Under the pieces are notes generated by a model. That model made no database searches and was not told the DNA's origin. It worked only from the letters and a program-made list of their open reading frames with translations. From Ferrimonas balearica (lineage in GTDB: Bacteria > Pseudomonadota > Gammaproteobacteria > Enterobacterales > Shewanellaceae), in contig NZ_JAHVHV010000005.1 of NCBI RefSeq assembly GCF_019802085.1, positions 62,001 through 126,000 on the forward strand: 64,000 nucleotides of DNA. The letters are read 5' to 3'. Shown in pieces: positions 9,060-17,640 of this stretch (its first letter is position 1; every line of letters starts with the position of its first letter). The translations under genes and the position numbers were made by a program.

Positions 9060-9948
9060 GCAGCTGGTCGAGGGCCGAAGCGAGCTGTGGATACTGGAAA
9101 GTAAAGCCGGCGGCTTCGGCCGCCTTGGGCAGCACCGCCTGGCCGGTGAGTAACAGCTCACTCATCTCGCCAAACAGCAGCTTGAGTACCGGCGCCGGCA
9201 TCGGCAGCACCGCCGGCCGCCCCAGGGCCTGGCCCAGGGCCTGGCTGAACCCCCGGTTGGAGACCGGGTGGGGGGCGGTGCCGTTGAACACCCCCTCGCA
9301 CTCGGGGTGGGTCAGCAGGTGATGGATCAGGGCCACCAGGTCGTCCCGGTGGATCCAGGACATCATCTGCTCGCCACTGCCGATGGGCCCGCCCAGACCG
9401 AAACGAAACGCCGGCAGCATCTTTTTCAGCGCCCCCCCGTCCGGGTGCAGCACCAGGCCGATGCGCAGGATACACTGTCGGGTGGCCTGGGTGGCCGCCC
9501 GGCGGGCGATCCCCTCCCAGCGCTCGCACACCTGCTCGGCAAAGCTCATGGGGCTGACCGGGGTGGACTCGTCCACCGGTTGGGCGTCCCGGGCGCCGTA
9601 GATCCCGATGGCCGAGGCGTTGATCCACACCGACGGGGGCTTAGCGCTGGTGTTGCACAGCCTGACCAGAGACTCGGTGATCTGCCAGCGGCTGTCGCAG
9701 ATGGCCCGCTTCTTGGCCATGGTCCAGCGCCCCTCGGCGATGGGCTCGCCGGCCAGGTTGATCACGCCATCGAAGCCGTCCAGGTTGTGCAGGGTGGCCA
9801 GGGAGCGTTGCAGGGTGACGCCACCGCCCAGTTGCCGGGTGGCCCGTTCCGGGTCCCGGGTCAGCACGGTGATCTCATGCTCGTCCTGAAGGCGGGCGAT
9901 CAGGGCCCGGCCGATAAAGCCGGTGCCGCCGGTGACAAGAAGCTTCAC
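9046..9948 (-). CDS. yfcH: NAD(P)-dependent epimerase of the YfcH/TIGR01777 family
   Basis: A 300-residue extended-SDR protein. The N-terminal nucleotide-binding motif TGGTGFIG (residues 6-13) begins a Rossmann fold; NLAGEPI and the INASAIGIYG segment are family hallmarks. The C-terminal block ending in FTFQYPQLASALDQLL matches the DUF1731 tail of this family. No precise reaction is known. As in Escherichia coli it sits beside folX, here as the downstream gene of a folX-yfcH pair with a nine-base gap. Confidence 0.92.
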   Translation of the reverse strand: MKLLVTGGTGFIGRALIARLQDEHEITVLTRDPERATRQLGGGVTLQRSLATLHNLDGFDGVINLAGEPIAEGRWTMAKKRAICDSRWQITESLVRLCNTSAKPPSVWINASAIGIYGARDAQPVDESTPVSPMSFAEQVCERWEGIARRAATQATRQCILRIGLVLHPDGGALKKMLPAFRFGLGGPIGSGEQMMSWIHRDDLVALIHHLLTHPECEGVFNGTAPHPVSNRGFSQALGQALGRPAVLPMPAPVLKLLFGEMSELLLTGQAVLPKAAEAAGFTFQYPQLASALDQLLSRP

Positions 9949-9957
9949 GGTTAAACC

Positions 9958-10332
9958 TTAGCGGTTGATTTCTTTCTCAAAGCTTAGCTGCAGTGAGACC
10001 GAATCGGCAAAGCGCAAGGCGTGGGGCTTATCGACCTCTACCCGAGCGTACTCGACCCAGGGGTGCTCCGAGGCGATGGCCAGCACGTCGCCGGTGAGTT
10101 TTTCCAGCAGCGAGAAGCGGTTCATCTCCACCAGCTTGATCACTTTCTTGGTGATGGTGCGGTAGTTGAGGGCGTCGTCCATGTCGTCGCTGTTGCGGGC
10201 CTTGTCGGCGCAGTAATGGATCTCGGCGTTGATGATCACGTCCTGTTTGTTTTGCACCTCATCGTCGTTGATGCCGATGTAGGTGCGAAGACGCAGGTTT
10301 TTAATACGGATAACCGCTTGGTTTTGCTTCAT
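9958..10332 (-). CDS. folX: Dihydroneopterin triphosphate 2'-epimerase
   Basis: A 124-residue tunnelling-fold pterin enzyme closely resembling Escherichia coli Fol[15 protein letters not shown] at the N-terminus, DALNYRT in the middle and [13 protein letters not shown] followed by [16 protein letters not shown]. FolX epimerises dihydroneopterin triphosphate to the monapterin form, a branch of pterin synthesis. First gene of a folX-yfcH operon; a consensus -10 TATAAT lies on the minus strand at 10366-10371. Confidence 0.96.
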   Translation of the reverse strand: MKQNQAVIRIKNLRLRTYIGINDDEVQNKQDVIINAEIHYCADKARNSDDMDDALNYRTITKKVIKLVEMNRFSLLEKLTGDVLAIASEHPWVEYARVEVDKPHALRFADSVSLQLSFEKEINR

Positions 10333-10365
10333 AATGGCTCTGATTTCCCTGAGAGTTTTGACCGA

Positions 10366-10371
10366 ATTATA
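10366..10371 (-). promoter_or_regulatory. -10 element of the folX-yfcH promoter
   Basis: A perfect TATAAT on the minus strand, 34 bases before the folX start codon. No good -35 hexamer is visible 17 bases upstream. Confidence 0.5.
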
Positions 10372-10382
10372 GGATCACACTA

Positions 10383-11474
10383 ATGGTACCCGCTCCACTG
10401 AATCAAGGATCTGTGGCCCTGCGCACGGCGCTGTTCCTGGCCTCGATGATGGTGATCTTCGCCGGCATCAAGGCCGCCAGCGCCATCGTGGTGCCCTTTT
10501 TGCTGTCGCTGTTCATCGCCATCATCTGCAGTCCCATGGTCACGGCGCTGATGCGCCTCAAGCTGCCCCGGGGCCTGGCCATCCTGGTGGTGATGGTGGT
10601 GGTGATCATGCTGGGCACCTGGATCGCCACCCTGGTGGGCAGCTCCATCAACGACTTCACCCGGCAGCTGCCGGAGTACCGTGCCCAGCTCAGCGACACC
10701 TTCGCCGGCCTGGTGGAGAAAGCGGGTCAGTTCAACCTCTCTACGGCGCAGATCAAGGAGCAGTTTGATCCCAGCGGTTTGATGAGCGTCGCCACCAACA
10801 TCGTCTCAAGCCTTGGGGCGCTGATGACCAACACCCTGCTGATTGTGCTGACCGTGGTGTTCATGCTGTTTGAAAGCTCCGGGCTCAGCCGCAAGCTGCA
10901 CTACGCCCTGGACGATCCCCAGATGCGCCTGAAGCAGATCGACCGCTTCCTGGAGTCGGTCAATCGTTACCTGGCGATCAAGACGGTGGTCAGCCTGGGC
11001 ACCGGGGTGATCTGCGGCTTCGGCCTCTACCTGCTTGGGGTCGACTACTTCCTGCTGTGGGGTCTGGTGGCTTTCCTGTTCAACTACATCCCCAACATCG
11101 GCTCCATCATCGCCGCGGTGCCGCCGGTGGCTCTGGCCTTTTTGCAGTTGGGCCTGGGGCCCGCCGCCGGGGTGGCCGGCCTCTACGTGGGGGTCAACAT
11201 GGTGATGGGCAACATGGTGGAGCCGCGCCTGATGGGGCGCAGCCTGGGGCTCTCCACCCTGGTGGTGTTCCTGAGCTTGGTGTTCTGGGGCTGGCTGCTC
11301 GGTTCCGTGGGGATGCTGCTGTCGGTGCCCCTGACCATGATCGTCAAGATTGCGTTGGAGTCCTCCGAGGGGGGGCGCTGGGCCGCGATGCTGCTGGAGG
11401 GAGACCCCCAGGTGGTGAGCCAGCCCATGGTTGCCCAGGCGGACGGTGAGGCCAAGTCTCCGGAGGAGTCGTGA
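10383..11474 (+). CDS. tqsA: AI-2E family transporter, TqsA-like
   Basis: A 363-residue integral membrane protein of the AI-2E/PerM family. The C-terminal half carries the family signatures NYIPNIGS, EPRLMGRSLGLSTLVVFLSLVFWGWLLG and GMLLSVPLT, nearly identical to those of Escherichia coli TqsA, which exports autoinducer-2. An acidic amphipathic stretch lies between helices 3 and 4, as usual. Whether AI-2 is the substrate here is not provable from sequence, since other family members are Na+/H+ antiporters. Overlaps the downstream methyltransferase by GTGA. Confidence 0.85.
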   Translation: MVPAPLNQGSVALRTALFLASMMVIFAGIKAASAIVVPFLLSLFIAIICSPMVTALMRLKLPRGLAILVVMVVVIMLGTWIATLVGSSINDFTRQLPEYRAQLSDTFAGLVEKAGQFNLSTAQIKEQFDPSGLMSVATNIVSSLGALMTNTLLIVLTVVFMLFESSGLSRKLHYALDDPQMRLKQIDRFLESVNRYLAIKTVVSLGTGVICGFGLYLLGVDYFLLWGLVAFLFNYIPNIGSIIAAVPPVALAFLQLGLGPAAGVAGLYVGVNMVMGNMVEPRLMGRSLGLSTLVVFLSLVFWGWLLGSVGMLLSVPLTMIVKIALESSEGGRWAAMLLEGDPQVVSQPMVAQADGEAKSPEES

Positions 11475-12382
11475 CGCTGCTCGAACACCTGCCCCCCGAG
11501 CTGCCCGGCCCCGAGGCGCAGCGGCTGTTCCACGGCCGTGGCCAGTGTTACCCCGGCCTGAACCACCTCACCCTGGACTGGCTGGCTCCGGCGCTGCTGG
11601 TCACCCAGTTCGGCCCGGTCAGCGAGGCCGAGCGCCAGGCCCTGGTGGCCGAACTCAACCTGTGGTGGCAGCAGCTTGGCGGCGAACCCCCGGCCCTGGT
11701 GTGGCAGGACCGCAGCCAGAGCCCGGCGCACACCACCCTGGTGCAGGGCAGCCTGCCCAGCCCCCACTGGGTCAGCGAGGGGGGATTGTGGTTCGAGCTG
11801 AACCTGCTCAAGGGGCAGAACCACGGTCTGTTTCTCGACATGGCCGCCGGGCGTCAGTGGGTGCGGGCGCACAGCCAGGGGCGGAGGGTGCTCAACCTCT
11901 TTGCCTACACCTGTGCCTTCTCGGTGTTTGCCAAGGCCGGCGGTGCCCAGGAGGTGGTCAACCTGGACATGAGCAAACCGGCGCTCAACCAGGGCCAGCG
12001 CAACCATGCCAAGAATGGCCTGGAAGCGGGGGTGCGCTACCTGGGGCACGACCTGTTCAAGACCTTTGGCAAGCTGCGCAAGTTGGGGCCCTACGATATG
12101 GTGGTGGTGGATCCCCCCAGTTTTCAGCAGGGGAGCTTTATCGCCACCAAGGACTACCCTCGGTTGCTGCGCCGCTTGGCCGAGTTGATGGTACCCGGCG
12201 GCGAGGCACTGCTGTGCCTCAACGCACCGGAGCTGGGGCTGGATTTTCTGAAGGAGCAGATCGCCGAACACGCGCCGGAACTTCGGTTCGTCGAGCGGTT
12301 GGCCAATCCGCCGGTGTTTCGCGAGCGGGACCCCCAGCGGGGCCTCAAGGTGCTCCGTTACCGAAAGTCGGTCAGCGGCTGA
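11471..12382 (+). CDS. Class I SAM-dependent methyltransferase, RlmI/RlmL-C-like
   Basis: A 303-residue protein starting with GTG at 11471 inside the stop of the upstream transporter gene. The C-terminal domain is a Rossmann methyltransferase: VLNLFAYTCAFSVFAKAGGA forms the SAM-binding loop and VVVDPPSF (near residue 215) is a motif IV typical of 5-methylcytosine/2-methylguanine rRNA methyltransferases such as RlmI and RlmK. The PUA domain of RlmI is absent; the N-terminal 100 residues are poorly conserved. The target is probably RNA but unidentified. Confidence 0.8.
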   Translation: MTLLEHLPPELPGPEAQRLFHGRGQCYPGLNHLTLDWLAPALLVTQFGPVSEAERQALVAELNLWWQQLGGEPPALVWQDRSQSPAHTTLVQGSLPSPHWVSEGGLWFELNLLKGQNHGLFLDMAAGRQWVRAHSQGRRVLNLFAYTCAFSVFAKAGGAQEVVNLDMSKPALNQGQRNHAKNGLEAGVRYLGHDLFKTFGKLRKLGPYDMVVVDPPSFQQGSFIATKDYPRLLRRLAELMVPGGEALLCLNAPELGLDFLKEQIAEHAPELRFVERLANPPVFRERDPQRGLKVLRYRKSVSG

Positions 12383-12593
12383 TCTGATCTGGCAGCACGC
12401 TGATGCCGTGCTGCTCGATCACCTGGGCCAGGGCGTTGCGATCCCGCCGGCGCAGCTTGCTCACCTCGGACAGAATGCTGTCCTGAACATCCAGCGGCAT
12501 GTGCATGGTTTCCATGAACATCCGTGCCGCCAGGGGATCGGACTCCAACAACTGTTCCAGTCGTGCGGCTTCGTACTCAACAAGCGTATTCAT
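12372..12593 (-). CDS. Small helical protein of unknown function (73 aa)
   Basis: The ATG at 12593 is chosen because AGAGGT precedes it at good spacing; the frame remains open up to 12707 but the extension (rich in Pro/Lys/Gly) lacks a ribosome-binding site. The protein is hydrophilic and probably all-helical (YEAARLEQLLESDPLAARMF; VSKLRRRDRNALAQVIEQHG). I do not recognise the family. Its end overlaps the convergent methyltransferase gene by 11 bases. Confidence 0.6.
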   Translation of the reverse strand: MNTLVEYEAARLEQLLESDPLAARMFMETMHMPLDVQDSILSEVSKLRRRDRNALAQVIEQHGISVLPDQISR

Positions 12594-12899
12594 GGCCACC
12601 TCTTGGTATGGGGTCAATTCTGACTCTACGCCAAGGGGGCCGGGCCCCTTAGATTGTTTTGCTGGCCTTGACCGTTTTTGGAAACCCTTTGGTCTATCCA
12701 GGGGCATTTTGTTGCTGAATTTCGTAACTCAGCCATCAAAACCACCGGAGGGTAGAAAAAGATCAGCGGCTTGCAGAGTTTTGTTTGAAATAATACATCT
12801 TTCCTTTGAAAACAAGCACTTAGTGGATCCGGGCCTGCGTCGGTGGTACACTTTGCCTATCTGCACAGGGCAGAGTTGCCATTGAACGAGAGGTTGTTG
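12594..12899. other. Intergenic region with divergent promoters
   Basis: No gene seen. It holds the ribosome-binding site of the 12593 gene, a GC hairpin (AAGGGG...CCCCTT near 12633-12650), an AT-rich middle and an extended -10 (TGGTACACT, 12844-12852) facing the 32-residue gene at 12900. Confidence 0.5.
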
Positions 12900-12998
12900 A
12901 TGGAAGTTCAAGATTATCAGGACGCCTACTACCAGCTTCAGGATGAAGTCGCCGATGAACTGCCGGTGGACCTGGACGAGGACGCGTACCTCGACTGA
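12900..12998 (+). CDS. Candidate 32-residue acidic microprotein
   Basis: ATG at 12900 to TGA at 12998 encodes 32 residues: MEVQDYQDAYYQLQDEVADE followed by LPVDLDEDAYLD. Twelve of 32 residues are Asp or Glu and there is no Lys or Arg. Support for expression is contextual: an extended -10 promoter element at 12844-12852, AGAGG five to nine bases before the ATG, and a strong terminator 25 bases after the stop. No hydrophobic segment is present, so it is predicted cytosolic. I do not recognise the family. Confidence 0.55.
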   Translation: MEVQDYQDAYYQLQDEVADELPVDLDEDAYLD

Positions 12999-13022
12999 GG
13001 TAAACTGAGCGATCATCAGCAG

Positions 13023-13049
13023 AAACAGCGGCCTTGGGCCGCTGTTTTT
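13023..13049 (+). terminator. Terminator after the 32-residue ORF
   Basis: AAACAGCGGCC, TTG loop, GGCCGCTGTTT then TT: an 11-bp stem with a U-tract. Confidence 0.85.
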
Positions 13050-13116
13050 GTTTGGGTTTGCAAGTGCCCGGCACTCCGGCGACACTGGGCGCCGTCACTT
13101 GGAAACGGAGTCCCCT

Positions 13117-14835
13117 ATGCCCCTGCTCGCCCGCCTGAGCCTGCTTTCGCTGCTGAGCCTGCCCGCCTGGGCCGCCCCGGAGCCGGAAGCCCCCACCGGC
13201 TTCGTCCTGGAGTCCAGCGTCTCGGCCCCCCACTACCTGGCGGCCACCGCCAACCCCCACGCCACCGAAGCGGCCCGCGCCACCCTGGCCCGGGGCGGCA
13301 GCGCCCTGGATGCGGCGGTAGCAGCCCAGATGGTGCTGACCCTGACCGAACCCCAGTCCTCCGGCATCGGAGGCGGCCTGTTTTTGCTCTACTGGGACGC
13401 CGAGGCCCAGCAGCTGGTGAGCCTGGACGGTCGGGAAACCGCCCCGGCCCGCGCGCACCCCGAGCTGTTCCTAGGGCCCGATGGCGAACCCCTCTCCTGG
13501 TTGGAGGCGGTGGTCGGCGGCCGGTCGGTGGGGGTGCCTGGCGCAGTGGCGGCGCTCTACGAGGGGCACCGGCGCTACGGCACCTTGCCCTGGGCCAGCC
13601 TGATGGAACCGGCCATCACATTGGCGGAGCAGGGTTTCGAAGTCTCGCCCCGCCTGGCGGGCCTGCTGGCCCGGGAGCTCAATCCCGGCCTGTTGCGCCC
13701 CGGCGCGGCACGGGATTACTTCTACCCCGGGGGACAGTCCTTAAGCGCCGGCACCCTGCTGAAAAACCCCGCCCTGGCCGACAGCTTGAAGCGGATCGCC
13801 GCGCAGGGGCCGGAGGGCTTCTACCGGGGCCCCCTGGCCAAGGCGATGGTCACGGCAGTGGCCAACGATCTGGACCGACCCGGCCTGCTCAGTGAAGCGG
13901 ACCTGGCGGCCTACCGGCCCAAATGGCGGGCGCCGGTGTGCGGGCCCTACCGGGCCTACCAGGTGTGCGGCATGGGCCCGCCCAGCTCCGGTGGCCCGGC
14001 GGTGGCCCAGATCCTGGGGCTGATGAGCGGTTTCGATGTGGCCTCCATGGCCCCCAACTCCGTTGAGTTTCTGCATCTGTTCAGTCAGGCCTCCCGCCTG
14101 GCCTACGCCGATCGTAACCATTACCTGGCGGACAACGACCATGTCAGCGTGCCCCTTGAGGCGATGCTCGCACCAGAGTACCTGGCCCAGCGACGCCAGC
14201 TGATCCCGCCGCTGAAGGACGCTGGCCCGGCCCAGCCCGGCGATCTGTCCCGGCCCGTCGGGGCGGATGCCACCGCGGATCTGCCCTCCACCACCCACCT
14301 GGTGATGGCGGACCGTGAGGGCAACCTGCTCAGCATGACCAGCAGCATCGAGATGGGGTTTGGCTCCAGCATCATGGTGGGGGGCTTTCTGCTCAATAAC
14401 CAGCTGACGGACTTCTCCCGCCATCCGGGCCCGGCCAGCGCGCCGGCGGCCAACCGGGTGGAGGGGGGCAAGCGACCGCGCTCCTCCATGGCCCCGACCA
14501 TAGTGCTGGATGCTAAGGGGCAACCGCTGCTGGCCATCGGCTCCCCCGGGGGCAGCCGCATCATCAGTTACGTGGCCCAGACCACCATCGCCATCCTCGA
14601 CTGGCAGCTGCCCCTGGAGCGCGCCATGGCGCTGCCCAGGGTAAGCCACCGCAACGACTACCTGGCCCTGGAAGCGGATCGCCCCTGGGGTGGGGCCCTG
14701 GAGGCGATGGCTGAGCGGGGCTACCGGGTCAAGTCGGTGCCCCTGAACAGTGGCGTGCAGGTGATCATGAAAACCGAGAAGGGTTGGCAGGGGGCCGCGG
14801 ATCCCCGCCGCGAAGGGCGGGCCGCCGGAGGCTGA
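13117..14835 (+). CDS. ggt: Gamma-glutamyltransferase (periplasmic)
   Basis: A 572-residue Ntn-hydrolase precursor that transfers or hydrolyses gamma-glutamyl groups, chiefly of glutathione. The ATG at 13117 has ACGGAG upstream and yields a signal peptide (LLARLSLLSLLSLPAWA). The conserved autoprocessing site is STTH, with the nucleophile Thr-392; the small subunit would start there. GSALDAAVAAQMVLTL, SGIGGG and the C-terminal SMAPTIV and GSPGGSRI motifs are typical. It ends four bases before a convergent lipoprotein gene. Confidence 0.95.
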   Translation: MPLLARLSLLSLLSLPAWAAPEPEAPTGFVLESSVSAPHYLAATANPHATEAARATLARGGSALDAAVAAQMVLTLTEPQSSGIGGGLFLLYWDAEAQQLVSLDGRETAPARAHPELFLGPDGEPLSWLEAVVGGRSVGVPGAVAALYEGHRRYGTLPWASLMEPAITLAEQGFEVSPRLAGLLARELNPGLLRPGAARDYFYPGGQSLSAGTLLKNPALADSLKRIAAQGPEGFYRGPLAKAMVTAVANDLDRPGLLSEADLAAYRPKWRAPVCGPYRAYQVCGMGPPSSGGPAVAQILGLMSGFDVASMAPNSVEFLHLFSQASRLAYADRNHYLADNDHVSVPLEAMLAPEYLAQRRQLIPPLKDAGPAQPGDLSRPVGADATADLPSTTHLVMADREGNLLSMTSSIEMGFGSSIMVGGFLLNNQLTDFSRHPGPASAPAANRVEGGKRPRSSMAPTIVLDAKGQPLLAIGSPGGSRIISYVAQTTIAILDWQLPLERAMALPRVSHRNDYLALEADRPWGGALEAMAERGYRVKSVPLNSGVQVIMKTEKGWQGAADPRREGRAAGG

Positions 14836-14838
14836 AGC

Positions 14839-15267
14839 TCAGCCGTTGGTCTTGAAGGGATCGCTGTAGAGGTGGGTGATGATCCAGCGCTCGCCCACCC
14901 GTTCCAGGCGCACCAGGCGGTCATCCCGCATCACGCGGCCCCCTTTGTGCCCCTGGAACTGGATCAACACCTCCACCCGGTTGCTGTTGCGGCGGAAGAA
15001 ATCGATGTCCACCTCCGCCACCGACAGCTCCACGTCGGTCATCGCCAGGCCGATGATGTTGCGCTGGATCTGGCTGGCCAACCGGTAGTGGGCCATCAGC
15101 TCCCCCAGCTCCTCATCCACCAGCTGCATCGCCCGGGTGGCGTCGTTGCGGTTATAGAGGGCATCAAAGAAATCCAGGGCCACGGATTCGGGGCGGGCCT
15201 GATCCGGGTGGGGGCTGCAGGCGGTCAGCAGGGCTGCCGCCAGCAAGAGCATCATCAATCTGTTCAT
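14839..15267 (-). CDS. Lipoprotein of unknown function
   Basis: The ATG at 15267 follows GGAGA and gives 142 residues beginning with a lipoprotein signal, MLLLAAALLTAC, with Cys at the LTAC lipobox. The mature part has an NTF2/DUF-like look: LDFFDALYNRNDATRAMQLV, then VELSVAEVDIDFF and a C-terminal WIITHLYSDPF. SPHP follows the Cys, so no Asp-2 inner-membrane retention signal is present. The exact family is unrecognised. Confidence 0.75.
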   Translation of the reverse strand: MNRLMMLLLAAALLTACSPHPDQARPESVALDFFDALYNRNDATRAMQLVDEELGELMAHYRLASQIQRNIIGLAMTDVELSVAEVDIDFFRRNSNRVEVLIQFQGHKGGRVMRDDRLVRLERVGERWIITHLYSDPFKTNG

Positions 15268-15331
15268 GGGGTCTCCGGGTGGGTCTGTTCGTGGTATCGG
15301 CCGGCCACTCCATAAGTTGAGCCTGCCCACT

Positions 15332-15345
15332 CCTTGATCCGGATC
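15332..15345. promoter_or_regulatory. FNR-like site upstream of the DUF1538 operon
   Basis: TTGAT-CCGG-ATCAT matches nine of ten defined bases of the FNR consensus TTGAT-N4-ATCAA. It lies 65 bases before the GTG start at 15410. Confidence 0.5.
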
Positions 15346-15409
15346 ATCCCAGGCCACTGACGCTTCATGCTTTAATTGTTGCAACAATGTAAACGATAAG
15401 GCAGGGCGC

Positions 15410-16150
15410 GTGGAGTTACGAGGGGTGGCCAAGACCTTGCTGGACAGCGCCCGGGATCTGCTTCCCATCGTGCTGGTGGTGGGGTTTTTCCAACTGGTGG
15501 TGCTGGGCCAGCCGCTGCCCAACCTGGCGGACATCCTGGTGGGCCTGACCCTGGTGATCCTGGGGCTGACCCTCTTCGTCTATGGCCTGGAGCTGGCGCT
15601 CTTTCCCCTGGGGGAGAGCCTGGCCCGGGCCTTTGCCCGCAAGGGCTCGCTGTTCTGGTTGTTGAGCTTTGCCTTCCTGCTCGGCTTTGGCACCACGGTG
15701 GCGGAGCCGGCCCTCATCGCCGTATCGGAGGAGGCCGCCGAGGTGGCGGCCGAGGCGGGGGTGATCGCCCGGGACATGGCGGCCCAGGAACGCTACGCCG
15801 ATCAGCTGCGGCTGACCGTCGCCCTGTCGGTGGGGGTGGCCATTTTGCTGGGGGTGCTGCGGATCTTGCTGGGCTGGCCCCTGCACCGGCTCATCATCAG
15901 CGGCTACCTCATCGTTATGGTGCTCACGGTGTTCGCTCCGGCGGACATCATCGGCATCGCCTACGACTCCGGCGGCGTCACCACCTCCACCATCACCGTG
16001 CCCCTGGTTACGGCCCTGGGGGTTGGCCTGGCCACCAGCCTGGAGGGGCGCAACCCCCTGCTGGACGGCTTTGGTCTTATCGCCTTCGCGTCCCTATTGC
16101 CCATCATCTTCGTGCTCTGCTTCGGAATTCTGCGCCCATGGCTTGGCTGA
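15410..16150 (+). CDS. DUF1538 membrane protein, UmpA-like antiporter subunit
   Basis: A 246-residue hydrophobic protein of the DUF1538 family, starting with GTG. It carries two signatures shared with its downstream neighbour: [14 protein letters not shown] (near residue 92) and [18 protein letters not shown] (near 183). Paired DUF1538 proteins (UmpA and UmpB of Halomonas) have been reported to act together as a Na+(Li+,K+)/H+ antiporter, so these two genes probably encode a heteromeric antiporter. Its 3' end overlaps the second subunit by 13 bases. An FNR-like box precedes the operon. Confidence 0.85.
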   Translation: MELRGVAKTLLDSARDLLPIVLVVGFFQLVVLGQPLPNLADILVGLTLVILGLTLFVYGLELALFPLGESLARAFARKGSLFWLLSFAFLLGFGTTVAEPALIAVSEEAAEVAAEAGVIARDMAAQERYADQLRLTVALSVGVAILLGVLRILLGWPLHRLIISGYLIVMVLTVFAPADIIGIAYDSGGVTTSTITVPLVTALGVGLATSLEGRNPLLDGFGLIAFASLLPIIFVLCFGILRPWLG

Positions 16151-16896
16151 CGGCGTTCTGGCTTACGCTGACCGACACCCTGGCGGACGTGGTGCCCATC
16201 GTGGCGGTGCTGTTCGGCTTCCAACTGGGGGTGCTGCGCCAAAAGATCGCCCAGTGGCGACCGCTGCTGCTGGGCCTGGTGTGCGTGGTGCTGGGCCTGG
16301 CGCTGTTTCTGGTGGGGCTGGAGGGGGCCCTGTTCCCCTTGGGAGAGCTGATGGCCCGGCAGCTGACGGCTCCGGACTTCCTGCCCGGTGACGGCCAGTG
16401 GTGGCACTACTACTGGGTCTACCTGTTCGCCTTCGCGGTGGGTTTCGCCACCACCATTGCCGAGCCCTCGCTCATCGCCGTGGCCATCAAGGCCAGCGAG
16501 GTCAGCGGCAACGCCATCCGGCCCTGGGGGCTGCGCATCGCCGTGGCCCTGGGGGTGGCCATCGGCATCGCCCTGGGCAGCTATCGCATCGTGGTGGGGG
16601 ATCCGCTGCACTGGTACATCCTGGCGGGCTACCTGCTGGTGGTGATCCAGACCCGCTTCGCCCCCAAGATGATCATCCCCCTGGCCTACGACTCCGGCGG
16701 CGTCACCACCTCCACGGTGACGGTGCCCCTGGTGGCGGCCCTGGGGCTGGGGCTGGCCAGCGCCATCCCCGGCCGCAGCCCCCTTCTAGACGGTTTTGGC
16801 CTTATTGCCTTTGCCAGCCTGTTTCCCATTATCACGGTCATGAGCTATGCCCAGCTGACGCTCTGGCTGCACGAACGCAATCAACGGATGAGGTGA
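16138..16896 (+). CDS. DUF1538 membrane protein, UmpB-like antiporter subunit
   Basis: A 252-residue paralogue of the preceding protein with the same repeats: [14 protein letters not shown] and [18 protein letters not shown]. The acidic E in AEP and the DSGG loop, placed between hydrophobic segments in both subunits, are the obvious candidates for cation coupling. The ATG at 16138 lies inside the upstream gene. Three bases separate its stop from the PII-like gene, which suggests regulation by that protein. Confidence 0.85.
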   Translation: MAWLTAFWLTLTDTLADVVPIVAVLFGFQLGVLRQKIAQWRPLLLGLVCVVLGLALFLVGLEGALFPLGELMARQLTAPDFLPGDGQWWHYYWVYLFAFAVGFATTIAEPSLIAVAIKASEVSGNAIRPWGLRIAVALGVAIGIALGSYRIVVGDPLHWYILAGYLLVVIQTRFAPKMIIPLAYDSGGVTTSTVTVPLVAALGLGLASAIPGRSPLLDGFGLIAFASLFPIITVMSYAQLTLWLHERNQRMR

Positions 16897-16899
16897 TCC

Positions 16900-17250
16900 A
16901 TGCGCTTCAAGTTAATCATCGCCTTTGTCGACGACCGCCAGTCCCAGGAGCTGGTGGACGCTGCCCGGGCCGCGGGGGCCACCGGGGTGACCCTCATCAA
17001 CCACGCCCGGGGCGAGGGGCTCAAGCCCCGTAAAACCTTCTTTGGCCTCAACCTGGAGTTGCAGCGGGATGTGCTGCTGTTCGTGGTGGAGGAGCACCTG
17101 GCCCGGGAGATCCTGGAAACCATCGCCCGGGTGGGGGAGTTTGACCACACCCCGGGCACCGGGATCGCCCTGCAGCTGGATGTGGAGGACGTGGTGGGGG
17201 TGGCCCACCAAATCGAGTCGCTGAGTGACAAACTGGAGGATCGGTTATGA
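16900..17250 (+). CDS. PII-like regulatory protein
   Basis: A 116-residue protein with the ferredoxin-like PII fold pattern: KLIIAFVDDRQSQELVDAARAAGATGVT, then a central loop region with FFGLNLELQRDVLLFVVEEH and a C-terminal TPGTGIALQLDVEDVVG. The canonical T-loop signature and uridylylated Tyr of GlnB/GlnK are missing, so a non-nitrogen ligand is likely. AGGTG precedes the ATG. By position it is predicted to gate or sense for the DUF1538 pair. It overlaps the CBS gene by ATGA. Confidence 0.85.
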   Translation: MRFKLIIAFVDDRQSQELVDAARAAGATGVTLINHARGEGLKPRKTFFGLNLELQRDVLLFVVEEHLAREILETIARVGEFDHTPGTGIALQLDVEDVVGVAHQIESLSDKLEDRL

Positions 17251-17639
17251 GCAAGCCAAGGACCACGGTGCGGCAGGTGATGACCGAACGCTTCGTCCTG
17301 ATGGAGGGGATCCGCACCGTTGCCGAGGGGGTGGCCCAGCTGCGAGCGGCGTCCGCCGAGGCTTTGGTGATCGACAAGCGGGACCCGGGGGACGAATTTG
17401 GCCTGGTGCTGCTGTCGGACATCGGTAAGCAGGTGGTGGCCCGGGACAGAGCCGCGGGGCGGGTCAACCTCTACGAGGTGATGAGCAAGCCGGTGCTCAG
17501 CATCTCCCCGGAGATGGACATCCGCTACTGTGCCCGATTGTTTGAGCGCTTTGGCATCAACCAGGCGCCGGTGGAGCAGGGCGGGACCATCATCGGCCTG
17601 GTGAGCTATCGTGACCTGGTGTTACGTGGTCTGGAGTAG
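17247..17639 (+). CDS. CBS-domain protein
   Basis: A 130-residue protein made almost wholly of a tandem CBS pair (Bateman module): VRQVMTERFVLMEG begins the first and YEVMSKPVLSISPEMDIRYCARLFERF the second, ending in IIGLVSYRDLVLRG. CBS pairs bind adenine nucleotides. GGAGG precedes the start. As the last gene of the DUF1538-PII operon it may report energy charge to the antiporter. Confidence 0.9.
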   Translation: MSKPRTTVRQVMTERFVLMEGIRTVAEGVAQLRAASAEALVIDKRDPGDEFGLVLLSDIGKQVVARDRAAGRVNLYEVMSKPVLSISPEMDIRYCARLFERFGINQAPVEQGGTIIGLVSYRDLVLRGLE

Positions 17640-17640
17640 G

